Shown one piece after another: positions 10,801 through 22,545 of a stretch of 64,000 nt of DNA. The first letter of the stretch is position 1; the number at the start of each line of letters is the position of its first letter. Source of the DNA: Tillandsia leiboldiana. Its lineage: Eukaryota > Streptophyta > Magnoliopsida > Poales > Bromeliaceae. Below the pieces are notes generated by a model. It was not told the DNA's origin. It worked only from the letters and a program-made list of their open reading frames with translations, and did not search any database. The stretch is from assembly GCA_029204045.2 (NCBI GenBank), contig CM055077.1, positions 3,038,137 through 3,102,136 of the forward strand. Reading direction: 5' to 3'. The translations under genes and the position numbers were made by a program.

Positions 10801-13270
10801 CGTGCAACGCTGTGTAGATGAATGGTCCGAAAGGCTTGAATGATGATTACCAGCAATCACCACTTGATTTATATTTATGGAGTGTTCTTCGCATGTTTGC
10901 CTATACAAGATTGGACTCCTCTCGAAAACTAAACCTTTTGAGTTGATAACAAGTTACATAATGTAGTAACAAATTGTTTTTGGCGGATTTGTACTGATAT
11001 CACAAATTGATTTTGTAAGTAGCGAAGTGCTCATATGTAGCATGTAGAAACTGCCTCTGGATGATAAAGACACAAACATAGAGGTCATTTTGGTTTGAGT
11101 GGTACTGTCTGCAAGAAGTAAATCTAGAAACGCCATCCAAAGAGTAGTTGGTGAACTCGTACTGCCTTTGTCGTCTTTATATAATTTTACTAACTTGCGA
11201 AAGGCTTTGCATTGATAATCTGAGATATGCACTAAGGAATTGAAAAATATTGTAGGACTACGACTTCTGTCGAATAAACCTGAAATAGTAACTCAATATT
11301 CCCTTTCTTTACGAAGTCGTTCTTCACATATAGCTTACTTACAAATCTGTGCTCTATTTACCAATTATTTTTCCCCTTTGTGTTTAGTTGTTCGACAATT
11401 GGTGCTATAGTAATGACACCTCTTCTTACAAAGCTCCTCGCTGGTCAGCTTGTCCCTGTAGATGCAGCGGTAAGAACATCAAAATTTCTTCATGTAAAAC
11501 TGTATAAATGTGTCCACAAGATGTTGAAGAAAAATGACTTTTTTTTGTTTACAGGGTTTGGCTATCAGTACTTTTCAGGTTGTTTTAGTGCCAACTATTG
11601 TTGGAGGTGTGAATATCCTGTTGAGTTTTCTCTCGTCTCAAATTTCATTTCCTCATTTTATTGTGTGGATGCCAGACTTCGTGGATTACTTTTCTGAAGA
11701 TAATGTTTTATCTCTCTTCTGTGTATCCTTTCAGTATTGTCGCACGAATATTTCCCGAAGTTTACAGAACGAATAATTACTCTCACCCCATTGATTGGAG
11801 TTATCCTTACTACACTACTTTGTGCTAGCCCGGTACGTGGTTCAAAGTTAGATTTTATTCTGAAGATACTACAGGTTAGAAATGTGTGTGAAACTTCACT
11901 TTACTAACCTTCATTTTATTTATTTGTTTAAAGATTGGACAAGTATCAGAAGTGTTGAAGGAACAAGGAGCACAGCTTATTGCTCCTGTAGCTCTCCTGC
12001 ATGTTGCTGCTTTTGCTCTTGGTTATTGGCTGTCCAGATTGTCATCTTTTGGTGAATCCACTTCACGAACAATCTCCATCGAGTGTGGTATGCAGGTGCG
12101 GAAATCTTAATAAGATGTTTAATACTGTAATGACTTGTCACGACATTTTGGGAAAGTAGAATGCGGATTGTCATTGAGAGAATGTTCGCATTGAAATAAC
12201 GCTCTCGAAGCGCGAAGTATCCTTACAAGGCTATATCTAAATCAGAATTTTTAATTCAATTACGCTCTGCGATGCTCTACAGAAACTACAATATTATTTA
12301 TTTTATTGTTTCGTCTTCTTCAGAGCTCTGCACTTGGATTCCTACTTGCCCAGAAGCACTTCACCAATCCACTTGTTGCCGTTCCTTCAGCAGTCAGCGT
12401 CGTATGCATGGCGGTATGTTTACTATTTCACTTCCCGCTTGCCTATCTCTGTCATCCATCGTAATTCATGTTGATGAACGCAAAGCTGAATTGTGCTGCT
12501 AATTGGCCTCTCGAGTTGACTTTATCTATGCCCTGGGACTGAAACATTTATACTCGCGAATCTCACAATCCGAACCGAGCAAGACTTGGTTGAGTACAAA
12601 TTTAGTCTTTGAAGTTTGATCTCAATTTGGTTTACCGCTTACGTCCGCTGCGTTGCAATTTACCAATTTATTCCCTAAAATTTCTTCCGGATAGGATTTG
12701 CTGAAAAGGCTGTTCTTTTACACTGACCTGAATTATAAAACTGCACCTCTGAGGCCAATTTGTAATCAACCCAAATAATAGTTTCGCCTTCCCAAGAACA
12801 GCTTGTTGGCTATTTATTTATGGATTAAATAGGTCCAACTTCCTGCCTCGTGACAATAGGCCCAAGAGACCAATAAATTGAGTTGGGTGAGCCTAATAAG
12901 TTGAGTGGGGCTGCGGTCCACAATAGACCTAACGGCAAGAGGCCCAACAATAGACCCAACGTCCAGGTGGGTTGAGTCCGGTCGAGATCCGTGGACGTTG
13001 TGTCTATACGCTTTAAGTGAATTGGTTGCGTATTTCTAACTGCTCGAGCTTTTGGAATTAATGATTAGCGCCAACGATCCTACACAGCTAACTAGCGCCA
13101 ACGATCCTACACAGCTAACTCCCAACGCGGATGCATTATCTTCGTAAGCTACTCCTTTCGTGATCGAACATGTCGTGTAATATTTTTGGCAGCTTGGCGG
13201 GAGCGCTCTCGCAGTTTTCTGGAGGAACCGGGCTATTCGGGCGGACGACAAAGACGATTTCAAGGAGTGA
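7892..13270 (+). CDS. BASS2: Plastid sodium/metabolite cotransporter, BASS1/BASS2 type (12 exons)
   Basis: Exons 2-12 join in one frame with GT-AG introns: 8732-8855, 8934-8975, 9378-9491, 9570-9632, 10192-10319, 11388-11469, 11555-11606, 11735-11832, 11934-12095, 12324-12413, 13193-13270 (TGA). They encode a bile-acid:Na+ symporter-fold membrane protein of the chloroplast inner envelope; BASS2 imports pyruvate with Na+. Signatures include GLGFLMLSMGLTLTFEDF, VSCCPGGQASNVATYISK, CSTIGAIVMTPLLTKLLAG, SIECGMQSSALGFLLAQKH and the C-terminus DDKDDFKE. The first exon starts at 7892 with MASSMASASVSRFL, a transit-peptide-like start. Its donor is unsettled: the good GT at 8025 breaks the frame, whereas a weaker GT at 8008 keeps it, giving about 382 residues against ~400 for the family. 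BASS2 is preferred over BASS1 from memory of the sequence only. Confidence 0.88.
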
Positions 13271-14889
13271 TGCACGTCGATTTCGGAATTCTCAGTTGAT
13301 CTAAAAGCTGTTATTCCTTCAGAGGCTTCAAGTTAGTGAGTAGCTATTTGTAGCATCCCCCTAAATTTTGCTTTTGGAACATTTAATTCCCTGTGAGTTG
13401 TAAAGGTTTATTAGGGTTTGTATTTGGTTCCACAATAAGATCCTTGTGAAACAAATTAGCTCATACCTGGTGTGTTAGTTTAGTTTTCACATCTTAGAAC
13501 CAAAGTATTTTTGATGATTCTGTGACATAGATTAGTAAATTTCGTCGAATAAATTTTCTCCGGTGAGTGTTGAATGATTTTGTCAAATTGTTTGTAATTT
13601 CAAATTTTAATTTGGAATGTATAAGTAGCATTTTTCAAATTATAATTCTACAAATGTGCAGAATCTGCAGCTTTCTTTTTCTTGTAGTGCTAATTTTTTA
13701 CTAAAATTCCCTCCACTTTTTTTTTTTCCTATTTTGGCCCTCAAACTATGAGACCCATGGCACTTTAGTTCTCGAGTTTTTAATTTATTGAAATCTATGA
13801 TTCAAATTTTTTAAATTGTTACAATAAAAAATTATTAGAATTTTTATTTAATGGTTAAAATTATTATAAAGATAGGTGGGTGGGAGAATAGTTTAAATTG
13901 GGTAGATTATATAAAGAATATAAAAAAATATTATTTTTAAAGATAAAGATGATAAATTATTTATTGTTTATAATTGATTTTTTTAATAAAAGTATTTGGT
14001 TAATTTTAAAATTTTAAAGGGTTAAATTGAGAAAAAAAAAAAGCGCTTTTAAACCTGTTGTGCTCGGAGGAAACAAAGTACTGTTCGGTCAATTCACTCC
14101 ATCAGTCAAAATGTGGGCGAATCGATCACGACCGTCCATTTCCGTATTTCCGCCGTGTCGCATAGACGTGCCTATGCGTATTTCCGCATTCTAGGAGTGT
14201 TTAGTTTTTCGAAAAAAACAAAAAAAAAATCTCAAAAATTTATTTTTTTCGCTGATTTTTTTTTTAAAAAAAAATTCTTAAGAAAAATATTTTTTAAGAG
14301 AAAAAAAAAAAACCATCTTCTGTTTTTCAAATTTTTCGAAAATAAATTTTACAAATTTATAAAATTATAAAATCTCAATTAATAAAACTCTTTACAAAAT
14401 AAACGGATATGTTATAAAAAATGACGTGCAAATAAATAATTTTATTTACTTTCACAATATTTTGACACTACGGATTTAGCCTATTTAAATTTTTTTAAGA
14501 TTCAAATATTATAATTTTTAATATTATTTGTCTTAAAATTAAAATTTTTTAATAACTAACAAATTTAAAATTTTATAAAATATTGTAAAATTTATAAAAT
14601 GTAATTTTCAAAAAATCCTAAATAATTTAAATTAAATTAGTCATATTGCTTGTCAATTTACAAATCTTATCACAAGAAGCGATGCGAAAGCGACGATTTT
14701 ATTTTATTTTTTACTTTTTAAATTGTCGTGCAATCATTGTTGATAATGATGGATCGGACGGTTGGGGACGTCTCTTCACTATTTTAATAATATAGAGAAT
14801 ATTCAGTGACAATTATGACACTAATACCATTCACCAATCACCATCCATTTTCAACTTTTATTTTCTGAACTAAATTCTTAAAAAAAAAA
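13271..14889. other. Intergenic region downstream of BASS
   Basis: Begins with the probable BASS 3' UTR, then becomes AT-rich. A fragment at about 14195 (AGTGTTTAGTTTTTCG) resembles the edge of GGTGTTTGG-type MITEs. No gene is seen. Confidence 0.5.
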
Positions 14890-15122
14890 GGCTAAATTAC
14901 AGAAAACCCCCCTCTAATATCCCGCTTTTCCATTTTACCCCCCTGTCATTTAAAAGTCGACAATCTGCCCCCTCGTAATTTCAGAAATGTCTTTAGGGGG
15001 CAACACCGTTAACGGAGGGGGTAAAATGACCATTATGCCCTCCTCTTTTCTTTTTCCTTTTTTTTTTCTTTTCTATTCCGAAGTTTTTTTTTTTTTTTTT
15101 TTTTTTTTCTTTTCTATTCCGA

Positions 15123-15159
<37 letters not shown>

Positions 15160-15344
15160 GGATATTTTTTAAGGGTATTTTGGGTATATGAAATTATATT
15201 TTAAAAAAAACTGACGGTCAACTGACGGCGGGGGGGTTATTGCACATTTCTGAAATTACGAGGGGGCAGATTGTCGACTTTTAAATGACAGGGGGGTAAA
15301 GTGGAAAAGCGGGATATTAGAGGGGGGTTTTCTGTAATTTAGCC
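14890..15344. mobile_element. MITE with 101-bp terminal inverted repeats (Mutator-like)
   Basis: The left end (GGCTAAATTACAG...) to about 14990 is matched by the reverse complement of the right end with one visible mismatch (CCATTTT versus CCACTTT). The core holds two T-tract copies and a CTGACGGTCAACTGACGG block. No ORF of transposase type. Flanks are A-runs on both sides, so the target duplication cannot be read. Long TIRs without coding sequence suggest a non-autonomous MULE, but the superfamily is inferred. Confidence 0.85.
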
Positions 15345-15563
15345 AAAAAAATATATATTCTCAATCTAATCTTCATTTTAAAAAAATTTCCAACCTAATT
15401 TCATTTGAATAAATAAAAAATAATAATAATTTAATATTATTAATATGAGTTTATATATTAATTAGGAGAGAGAAAATTTTTTATTTTTCAAGACACACTA
15501 TATTTACTGCATAGTTATATCACTTTTATTTTTATATAATGTATAGTTATATTATTTTAATAT

Positions 15564-16167
15564 AGGGATAATTATCTGTGTACCCCTGAAATATGAAGAA
15601 ATATCTGATTTACCCCTCTTATTTTTTTCTTTCCAATATACCCTTCATACGTTCCACCGTTATTAAAAATACTCCTACCGTTTCCCTTTGTTAAGTTAAC
15701 TAGAGTTAAATAATAATCCGAGTTGAAAACTATCAGATATACTTATTTTGCCCGGGTTTAGGGTTTAGGGTTTAGGGTTTAGGATTTTTTAGGGTTTTAG
15801 GGTTTAGGGTTTAGGGTTTTAGGGTTTTAGGGTTTAGGGTTTAGGATTTTTTAGGGTTCTAGGGTTTAGGGTTTAGAGTTTTTTAGAGTTTTAGGGTTTA
15901 GGGTTTAGGGTTTTAGAGTTTAGGGTTTAGGGTTTAGAGTTTTAGGGTTTAGGGGTTTAGGGTTTTAGGGTTTTAGGGTTTAGGGTATATTTGAAAGGGC
16001 AAAATAGTAATTACACACAGATAACGGCAGTTCCAAACGGTGAGTTTAACTTCAGGGGTATTTTGGAAAGAAGTTGGAACGTAAGAAATGTAGTTTTAAT
16101 ATTAGCCTTCTAAGAGGGGTAAATCTGAAAACAGAAAAATTTTTAGGGGTATGTAGGAAATTGCTCC
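15564..16167. mobile_element. TIR element carrying a telomere-like block
   Basis: The ends form an imperfect inverted repeat: left AGGGATAATTATCTGTGTAC...GATTTACCCCTCT pairs with the reverse complement of the right end (CAATTTCCTACATACCCCT...GATTTACCCCTCT). Eight bases, TTTAATAT, flank both sides (15556-15563 and 16168-16175), a candidate target duplication. The middle is made of telomere-type repeats. Non-coding. Confidence 0.65.
15754..15986 (+). repeat. Interstitial telomere-like repeats (TTTAGGG variants)
   Basis: About 30 units of TTTAGGG mixed with TTTTAGGG, TTTAGGATTTTT and TTTAGAG variants. This is the Arabidopsis-type plant telomere motif. It is degenerate and flanked on both sides by non-telomeric arms of a TIR element, so it is internal and not a chromosome end. 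Confidence 0.95.
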
Positions 16168-17010
16168 TTTAATATAATATTTATTTTTTCGTTATATCAA
16201 CTGCTACGTTAAGTAGTCGTATCGAATAATTAATTACGTAAGTATGTATAGTCGTATTATTTTTATTTATATCTATATTATATTCAGTGTGTAGTCATGT
16301 TAAATATTTAATTATATAATAATAATATTATTATTATATTTATTTATATTTAGTATACAATTATATTATTTTGTATTATATTTATTTTCAGTAATGTCAA
16401 ATTTTATTTTTGCGCGTGTAATTTTATCAGATATTTAATAATATCAATAGGATAGTTAAATAAAATAAAATAATAATAATAATAATATTATTATTAAATA
16501 ATAATTTAAATTAATAAAATATAAATTATTTAGAAAGTGGATTGAAAGAAGAAAAAAATTCCTCATAATTAACATATAAACTCATATTAATAATATTAAT
16601 TTTTTTTTTTTTTTCTAATTTATTCAAATGACTAGATTGGAAACTTTTTTAAAAAAGAAGACTAGATTGAATTTTTTTTTTTTTTTAAAAAAGACTAGAT
16701 TGGGCATTAGTTCTTATTTTTTTCCATTTAGTCCCCTCAAAATTTTATTTTTACAAATGATACTAATAAATTTAGGTTGAACGCAGTGATTTAATTATTA
16801 TATTCATATTAATTTTTTTTTATTTTTAAATTTAAAAATAATAAAAATTACAAAAAGAAAAAGGCAGTACAATTATTTTGTCCTAACTTAAAAACGCCAT
16901 CTAGATACTCGCGTAGGATGATAATTATTTATGTAAACATAAATTTATTAAAATGATTTGTAACAAAAAAATTTTTAGGGGTTAAATGTAAAAAAAATAA
17001 ATAAACCACG
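16168..17010. other. AT-rich intergenic stretch
   Basis: Low-complexity AT sequence with ATA/ATT microsatellite patches. No gene seen. Confidence 0.5.
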
Positions 17011-17041
17011 TTTTGAACAATGCTATTTGTACATCTAATTT

Positions 17042-17181
17042 TGGATGTACGAGATACATCTCATCCATTCCATAATGGAAACTTAATCATTAGTTACTTC
17101 AAAGTGATTAGTGAAATTGGTCCCATTCTGAAATGGATGAGATTTAAGATGTATATCCCATTCGGGGTGTATAAGAAGTAT
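17042..17181 (+). mobile_element. Short foldback MITE, copy 1
   Basis: Related to 19699-19831: both share the order CATCC(A), a TTTCAAA/CTTCAAA half-site, AAGATGTATATC and GGTGTA. Each copy has inverted halves (GGATGTACGAGATACATC...GATTTAAGATGTATATCC). Non-coding. Confidence 0.5.
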
Positions 17182-17270
17182 TTTTCTCTCGCTTATATTG
17201 AGGACACCTGGTGTCATCCTAAATTTCATGCACCACATCCTCTCTCTCTCTCTCTCTTTCTCTCTCTCTA

Positions 17271-17302
<32 letters not shown>

Positions 17303-17303
<1 letters not shown>

Positions 17304-18170
17304 GCTACTATGCTATTAATAATATCAAGTCATTAGTGTTATTAGGTTTTTGATTCTTGGATGAAAAGATGTGTGGTTAGTATGATAGTGGCCCCCTAGG
17401 GTTTAGTAGGTGGTTGGGGAAATAGTATGATATAAGGGGTGAAAATGATGTAAAAAATAGATCCAACGATGGAAAACTTGATAGTGTCAAGTGTTTGGTG
17501 CTATCGATAGCATTGTAGCCGGACTCTATATATATAGAGAGAGAGAGAGTTCGGCTACTATGCTATTGATAGCATCAAGCATTTGGTGCTATCAAGTTTT
17601 CTATCCTTAGATTAACACCTTTGATCATTTCCATCTGTTAGATTTTACTATTTTTTCAACCATCCATTAAACCCAAGAAGCCCACTATCATCTCAATCAC
17701 ATATCTTATAATTTAAGGGTTAAAAACTTAATAACATGATCTAATAGGCTCTTGGATGAAAAGATGTGTGGTTAGGATGATAGTGGGTTCCTTAGGTTTA
17801 GTAGATGGTTAGTGGAATAGTATGATCTAATGGATGAAATTAGTCAAAGGAATAAATCTAACGGCAGAAAACTTACAAGCACCAAATGTTTGGTGCTTTT
17901 ACAAGCATAGTAGCCGAACCATATATATATATATATATTGTACGTCTGGCTACTGTGCTATCGATAGCATCAAGCACTTGTGCTACTAGGTTTTCCACCG
18001 TTGGATCTACCTCTTAGATCATTTTTACTCTTTAAATCATATTTTTCTTTCAACCACCCACTAAATTCTAGGGGTTCATTATCGTCCTAACCACACATCT
18101 CTTCATCCAATAATCAAAATCTAATAGCACCAATGACTTGGTGCTATTAATAGCACAGTAACCTAGATCT
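17303..18170. mobile_element. Three TA-flanked foldback MITEs in a row
   Basis: Elements at about 17303-17527, 17550-17919 and 17944-18170 share inverted ends of the form GGCTACTATGCTATNGATAG, then CACCAAG or ATCAAG, and internal words (TTTCTATCC/TTTTCCACC, CACACATCT). Each is bounded by (TA)n. The middle one is itself palindromic. TA flanks fit Tc1/mariner or a similar TA-targeting family. A half element of another family follows at about 18185-18290. No coding sequence. Confidence 0.7.
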
Positions 18171-18302
18171 ATATATTTCTCTTTCTTTAGTTGACTTTAT
18201 AATAACATAGATCTCAATGCAAATTCTATGATAACAAATTTACAAGAATATTTGGCATTGTACTTTTAAAAATATATAAAATCTACTATATATATATATA
18301 TA

Positions 18303-18548
18303 GAGTTGGGCTGGAATGCTATTGATAGCACCAACCCAACTATGCCACCCATTTTGTAGCCATTGAATTGCATTGAGATTCGTGCAAGCCCTTTAATTAA
18401 AAATGAAAACTTTTTATTTTTTACTTTTTCTTTTTACTTTTTCTTTTCTCTTTTTTTCATTAAAGAGCCTACACGGATCTCAATGCGATCCAATGGCTAC
18501 AAAATGGGTGGCAAAGTTTGGTTGGTGCTATCAATAGCATTCCAGCCC

Positions 18549-18553
<5 letters not shown>
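18303..18553. mobile_element. TA-flanked foldback MITE
   Basis: Strong inverted repeat: AGTTGGGCTGGAATGCTATT at the left and its complement AATAGCATTCCAGCCCAACT at the right. Longer paired arms (CCATTTTGTAGCCATTGAAT against ATCCAATGGCTACAAAATGG) lie inside and T-rich sequence forms the loop. It is bounded by TA repeats, the right one expanded to about 40 bp. Confidence 0.8.
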
Positions 18554-18592
<39 letters not shown>

Positions 18593-18644
18593 TTTAAGAG
18601 AAAGGTAACATATTATTGTTTTCCTTTCTATTTTTTGAAGTTCA

Positions 18645-19011
18645 GGGGTGTTTGGTTGTACAGAAAAATCGTAAAAAATAATTTTTCATAGAAAAAAAAA
18701 GGTTGTAATTTTTTTTAAAGTTTTATGGTGTTTGGTTCGTTGAAAAAAAAAATCACCAACATTTATTTGGTTGGAAAAAAAAAAAAATCTTCATTTCAAT
18801 GGTTCGATAAAAAAATTGAATGAACAAATTTTAGGTAACTTGACTTTTCATTTTCGGTCAAAATTTGGCGAAAAATAAAAATACTCTATTTTTTTAAATC
18901 CGTAAAAATAATTGTTCACAAAAAAATAAAAATCAACTAAATAAATATATGAAAAATAAATTTTCAAACCGAAAAATAATTTTTAATATATTTTACAGCC
19001 AACCAAACACC
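18645..19011. mobile_element. MITE with GGTGTTTGG ends
   Basis: Left end GGGGTGTTTGGTTGTACAG pairs with the right end CAGCCAACCAAACACC. The interior is A/T homopolymer-rich. This terminal motif is common among plant hAT or PIF-type MITEs; the superfamily is not settled. Non-coding. Confidence 0.7.
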
Positions 19012-19233
19012 AACTATCAGTTCTTTACCTTTTTTTTTTGCCACTTGAGTTAAATATATTTACAATGGAAAGTTGATATCGTCAAAGTTCTATTTTTTGA
19101 GCGCATACATTGCATCTAGCCATATTTTGAACCTTTCCTATAGCAACAATAGTAGATATTGTCGCAGCAATATTAGTTCTCTTTAAAATGAACAATACTA
19201 CTCATGCATCCCAAAAAAAGGCATATGATAATT

Positions 19234-19696
19234 TAGGGGTGGCAATCCAACTCGTTGTTCGCGAGCCAACTCGTGTTCGACTCGAAATGAGCTCGAGATT
19301 GAATCGCTCGTTTAGTAAACGAGCCAAACACGAGCCGAATTTTCCAGCTCGTTTAATAAACGAGCCGAACACGAGCTGGGGTCAGCTCGCTCGTGTTCGG
19401 CTCGACAACAGCTCGAATATATATATATATATATATATATTACTATTTAGATTTTAAGCTATTAATTTTTTATAAATTTTATTTTTTTAAATTTTTTTTT
19501 TCAGTTTTACATCTAATAATAAGAATGAAAATCAAACTTATTGTTCGCAAGCCAGCTCGTGTTCGGCTCGTTAATAAACGAGCCGAACACGAACCGAATT
19601 TTTCAGCTCGATATTTAAACGAGCCAGCTCGTGTTCGGCTCGTTTATTAAACGAGCCGACCTCAGCTCGCTCGTGTTCGGCTCGTTGACACCCCTA
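19234..19696. mobile_element. hAT-like non-autonomous element (TAGGGGTG ends)
   Basis: Begins TAGGGGTGGCAAT and ends TTGACACCCCTA, a terminal pair typical of plant hAT elements. The body contains many direct and inverted copies of GAGCCGAACACGAGC and AACGAGCC, interrupted by a TA tract at about 19418-19440. No transposase frame. Confidence 0.75.
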
Positions 19697-19698
19697 TA

Positions 19699-19831
19699 TG
19701 ATATACACTCCATCCATCACAGGATGGAGTGTATTTCACTGGTCATTTCAAAATAATCAATAAAATTTACCTCATCCCAGGATATGTGGGGTGTAAGATG
19801 TATATCTCTTTTGAGGTGTACAAACAGTATT
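19699..19831 (+). mobile_element. Short foldback MITE, copy 2
   Basis: Diverged relative of 17042-17181, abutting the hAT-like element. Contains ACACTCCATCC...GGATGGAGTGT, an inverted pair, and GGTGTAAGATGTATATC. Non-coding. Confidence 0.45.
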
Positions 19832-20029
19832 TTCCCTTTAAAATAGGGAAAACTGCAAATTACTACTTGCAGTTTAGTGTATTTGCACTTTACCATTCTA
19901 TAGTTCAAAAAATTGTAGTGACCTACTCTATAGTTTGATGTGTTTTCACTTTGTCATTTTGTCATTCAAAAAGTTCTATTAAACTACTCTGTAATTTTAC
20001 TCTTTTTTTTCAAAGTAAATATTTATTCT

Positions 20030-20435
20030 GATTAATTTCATGCAATTTTCTGTAAACATATCGAATAGTAAATATATTACTACGTACAAAGCTCAACGTT
20101 TCATATTCATCCCTTCAAAAAGTCATCAGTTGTTCATATATGTTATTACCGTCAATTTTTTTTAGAAAAATATTCTTAACCATAGATAAAATATTTAAAC
20201 TAGGCTAGTGAGAGAGGTAACTTTATTTTTTATCATTTTAGATATTATACTTAACCATAAATATATTTTTTAACAATTGAAATTTTTAGAGGAACATATT
20301 TGCAAAAGCAAAATTAATATTTCACTTACATTTTATTAAAAAATAAGCAGTAAACTAACGGTAATAAATCAGAATGACATATATGAACAATTTAGGACTT
20401 TTAAAGAAATAAATATAAAAAGTTGAACTTTGTAG

Positions 20436-20514
<79 letters not shown>

Positions 20515-20550
20515 ATTTGATATGTTTATAGGGAGTTGTATGAAATTAAT
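20030..20550. mobile_element. Foldback MITE with an internal (TA)n expansion
   Basis: The left arm (TTTCATGCAATTTTCTGTAA then ACATATCGAATA) is the complement of the right arm (TATTTGATATGTTTATAGGG then AGTTGTATGAAA). Inner arms around CATATATG...TTACCGT and ACGGTAATAA also pair. A TA run of about 75 bp lies inside the right arm at 20437-20512. The related element at 22180-22545 has only ATATATC at that place, so the TA run grew after insertion. Confidence 0.65.
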
Positions 20551-21597
20551 ACTAATTATTACAAGACAATATACCATCACAGTAGTTTTTAATAAAAATT
20601 ACTCAGCTGTTCTATTTGGAGGCAGATTTTTTTTTAGTGAAACGAGAATAAAATCAGAGATAGTTCGAGTGCAATTTTTTAAACCACAAAATAATATAAT
20701 AAAAATAAGCTAAATCATAAATTAAAGTTTATTTTTTTATAATATAATTTACTGTGCATAATTTTTTATATAAAAAACAAATTATTATAACTTTTATTAT
20801 TATTATTATTATTTTGGACGGTATATTGGCTCGAGTTGTAGCCAAGTTCATTATCCATATAAATAAAAAAAAAAAACTTTTAAAATTTATTATTTAATCA
20901 TCAATTTTGGCACAAATCAAAAAAATATTTAAAAATTAGTCGTTAGATTATTGATACATAATATTTTAAATTAAAATTAAAATTTCTCTATAATAGTTAT
21001 GTGCGTATCCGCAGCCGTACACCAGGTGCATGCAAAAGTTTCTCCTTTTGAGCCGTAGACTAGCAGAGGAGAAAATGACCAAAACACCCTTCCATTGTTT
21101 TGAAGGGAATAATTTATTTTACTCACAAAAAAAAAAAAAAAAAAAAAAAATTATTGATGAGTTGATAAATTTATAAATTATCTTGGTCTCGTACTTTTAT
21201 GGGATCGTTTATTTTGAAAGATTCCCAATCATGATATAATGACGATTTTTCTTCGTACTTTGAACTTGACACTACACCGAAGAAAAAATAAAGTAAAATC
21301 ACCAGCTTTATTTATTTGATGGTATTCAAAGTGACGATCTTACTTTACGATTTATAGGTTGCACAATTTAGTGACACGGATTAAGTTTAATATATTGATT
21401 GAGTTTATATGCTAAAAAAATTCAACTATTTCAAATTTATTTTTAATTCAAATTATTTTTAAGTTGAATGTGAATCGTGATCGTAGTATATATATATATA
21501 TATATATAATTTTATATAAATTTTTTGTAAATATATTAAATAACATATATATATATATTTACAAAGTTTAATTATTCATATTTATTCTTTCTGTCAG

Positions 21598-22086
21598 CAT
21601 TTGGATCGGGAATAATATCCGAAAGTTTCCAAAATGCATTTGGTTTAAATAAAAACAGTAGTTCTTATCAGCTAGAACTACTGTTTCAGTTTTTTTTTCC
21701 ATAATAAAATTATTTTCACTTAAGAATAATCTTAATTAAAGTAAATATAGTTTAATTATTGTATTAATTCTTTGACTAATTTACTATTTTGACTAATCTA
21801 ATTATTTTATTAACTAATTATTTAACTATTAGACAATTAACTAATTATTTTATTAACAATATTTATTATTATCAATTACTTTATCAATTAATATTTAGAG
21901 TTATCTAGCGATAGTTAATTAAATAAATTAAATTATTATTATTAATTAAATATATTTATATTAATTAATTAGATGAAATAATATTATTTTAAAATTATAA
22001 TTACTCTTATTCATATCATTCCAATTTAACTATTCAAATACTATTTTTCTTATTTTCAGAAATAATCTAATTTCCATCCAAATGCA
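21598..22086. mobile_element. Possible foldback element
   Basis: GCATTTGGAT near the left end is matched by ATCCAAATGC at 22076-22085. The interior has ATTAATTA-rich sequence without coding potential. The remaining arms are poorly paired, so this is a weak call. Confidence 0.35.
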
Positions 22087-22179
22087 AAATTAATTTTATA
22101 CCTGTTTGTTCTTGAACTTATACATATCCCTGAAATAAATAGTTTTAGTTTATACTTAAACCAAACACAGCCTCAAAGG

Positions 22180-22545
22180 TTCTAAGTTGTTCATATATGT
22201 CTCTTCGATTTATTACCGTTAGTTTATTATCTATTTTTTAATCAAATATAAGTGAATATCAATTTTACCCTTGCAAATATGTCCCTCTAAAAATTTCAAT
22301 TGTTGATTAAGTATGATATCTAAAAGGATAAGAATGTGAATTTATCTCACTCACTAACCAAGATTAAATATTTAAGCTATGATTAACTATATTTTTCTAA
22401 CGGATATTGACGGTAGAGACATAAATAAACAACTTAAAACTTTTGAAAAGATAAATATAAAAAGTTAAATTTTACAGAGATATATCTGCTATTCGATATA
22501 TTTATAAGGAGCTATATGAAATTAACTTTATAAAAAAATTGTATA
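22180..22545. mobile_element. Truncated relative of the 20030-20550 foldback MITE
   Basis: Shares with 20030-20550 the inner arms (TTGTTCATATATGT, ACCGTTAGTTTA, AAATATAAAAAGTT) and the right arm (ATTCGATATATTTATAAGGA, then GCTATATGAAATTAA). The outer left arm is missing. Confidence 0.55.

Noticed and set aside
15754..15986. Chromosome end (true telomere)
   Set aside because: The repeats are degenerate and flanked on both sides by non-telomeric arms and further unique DNA.
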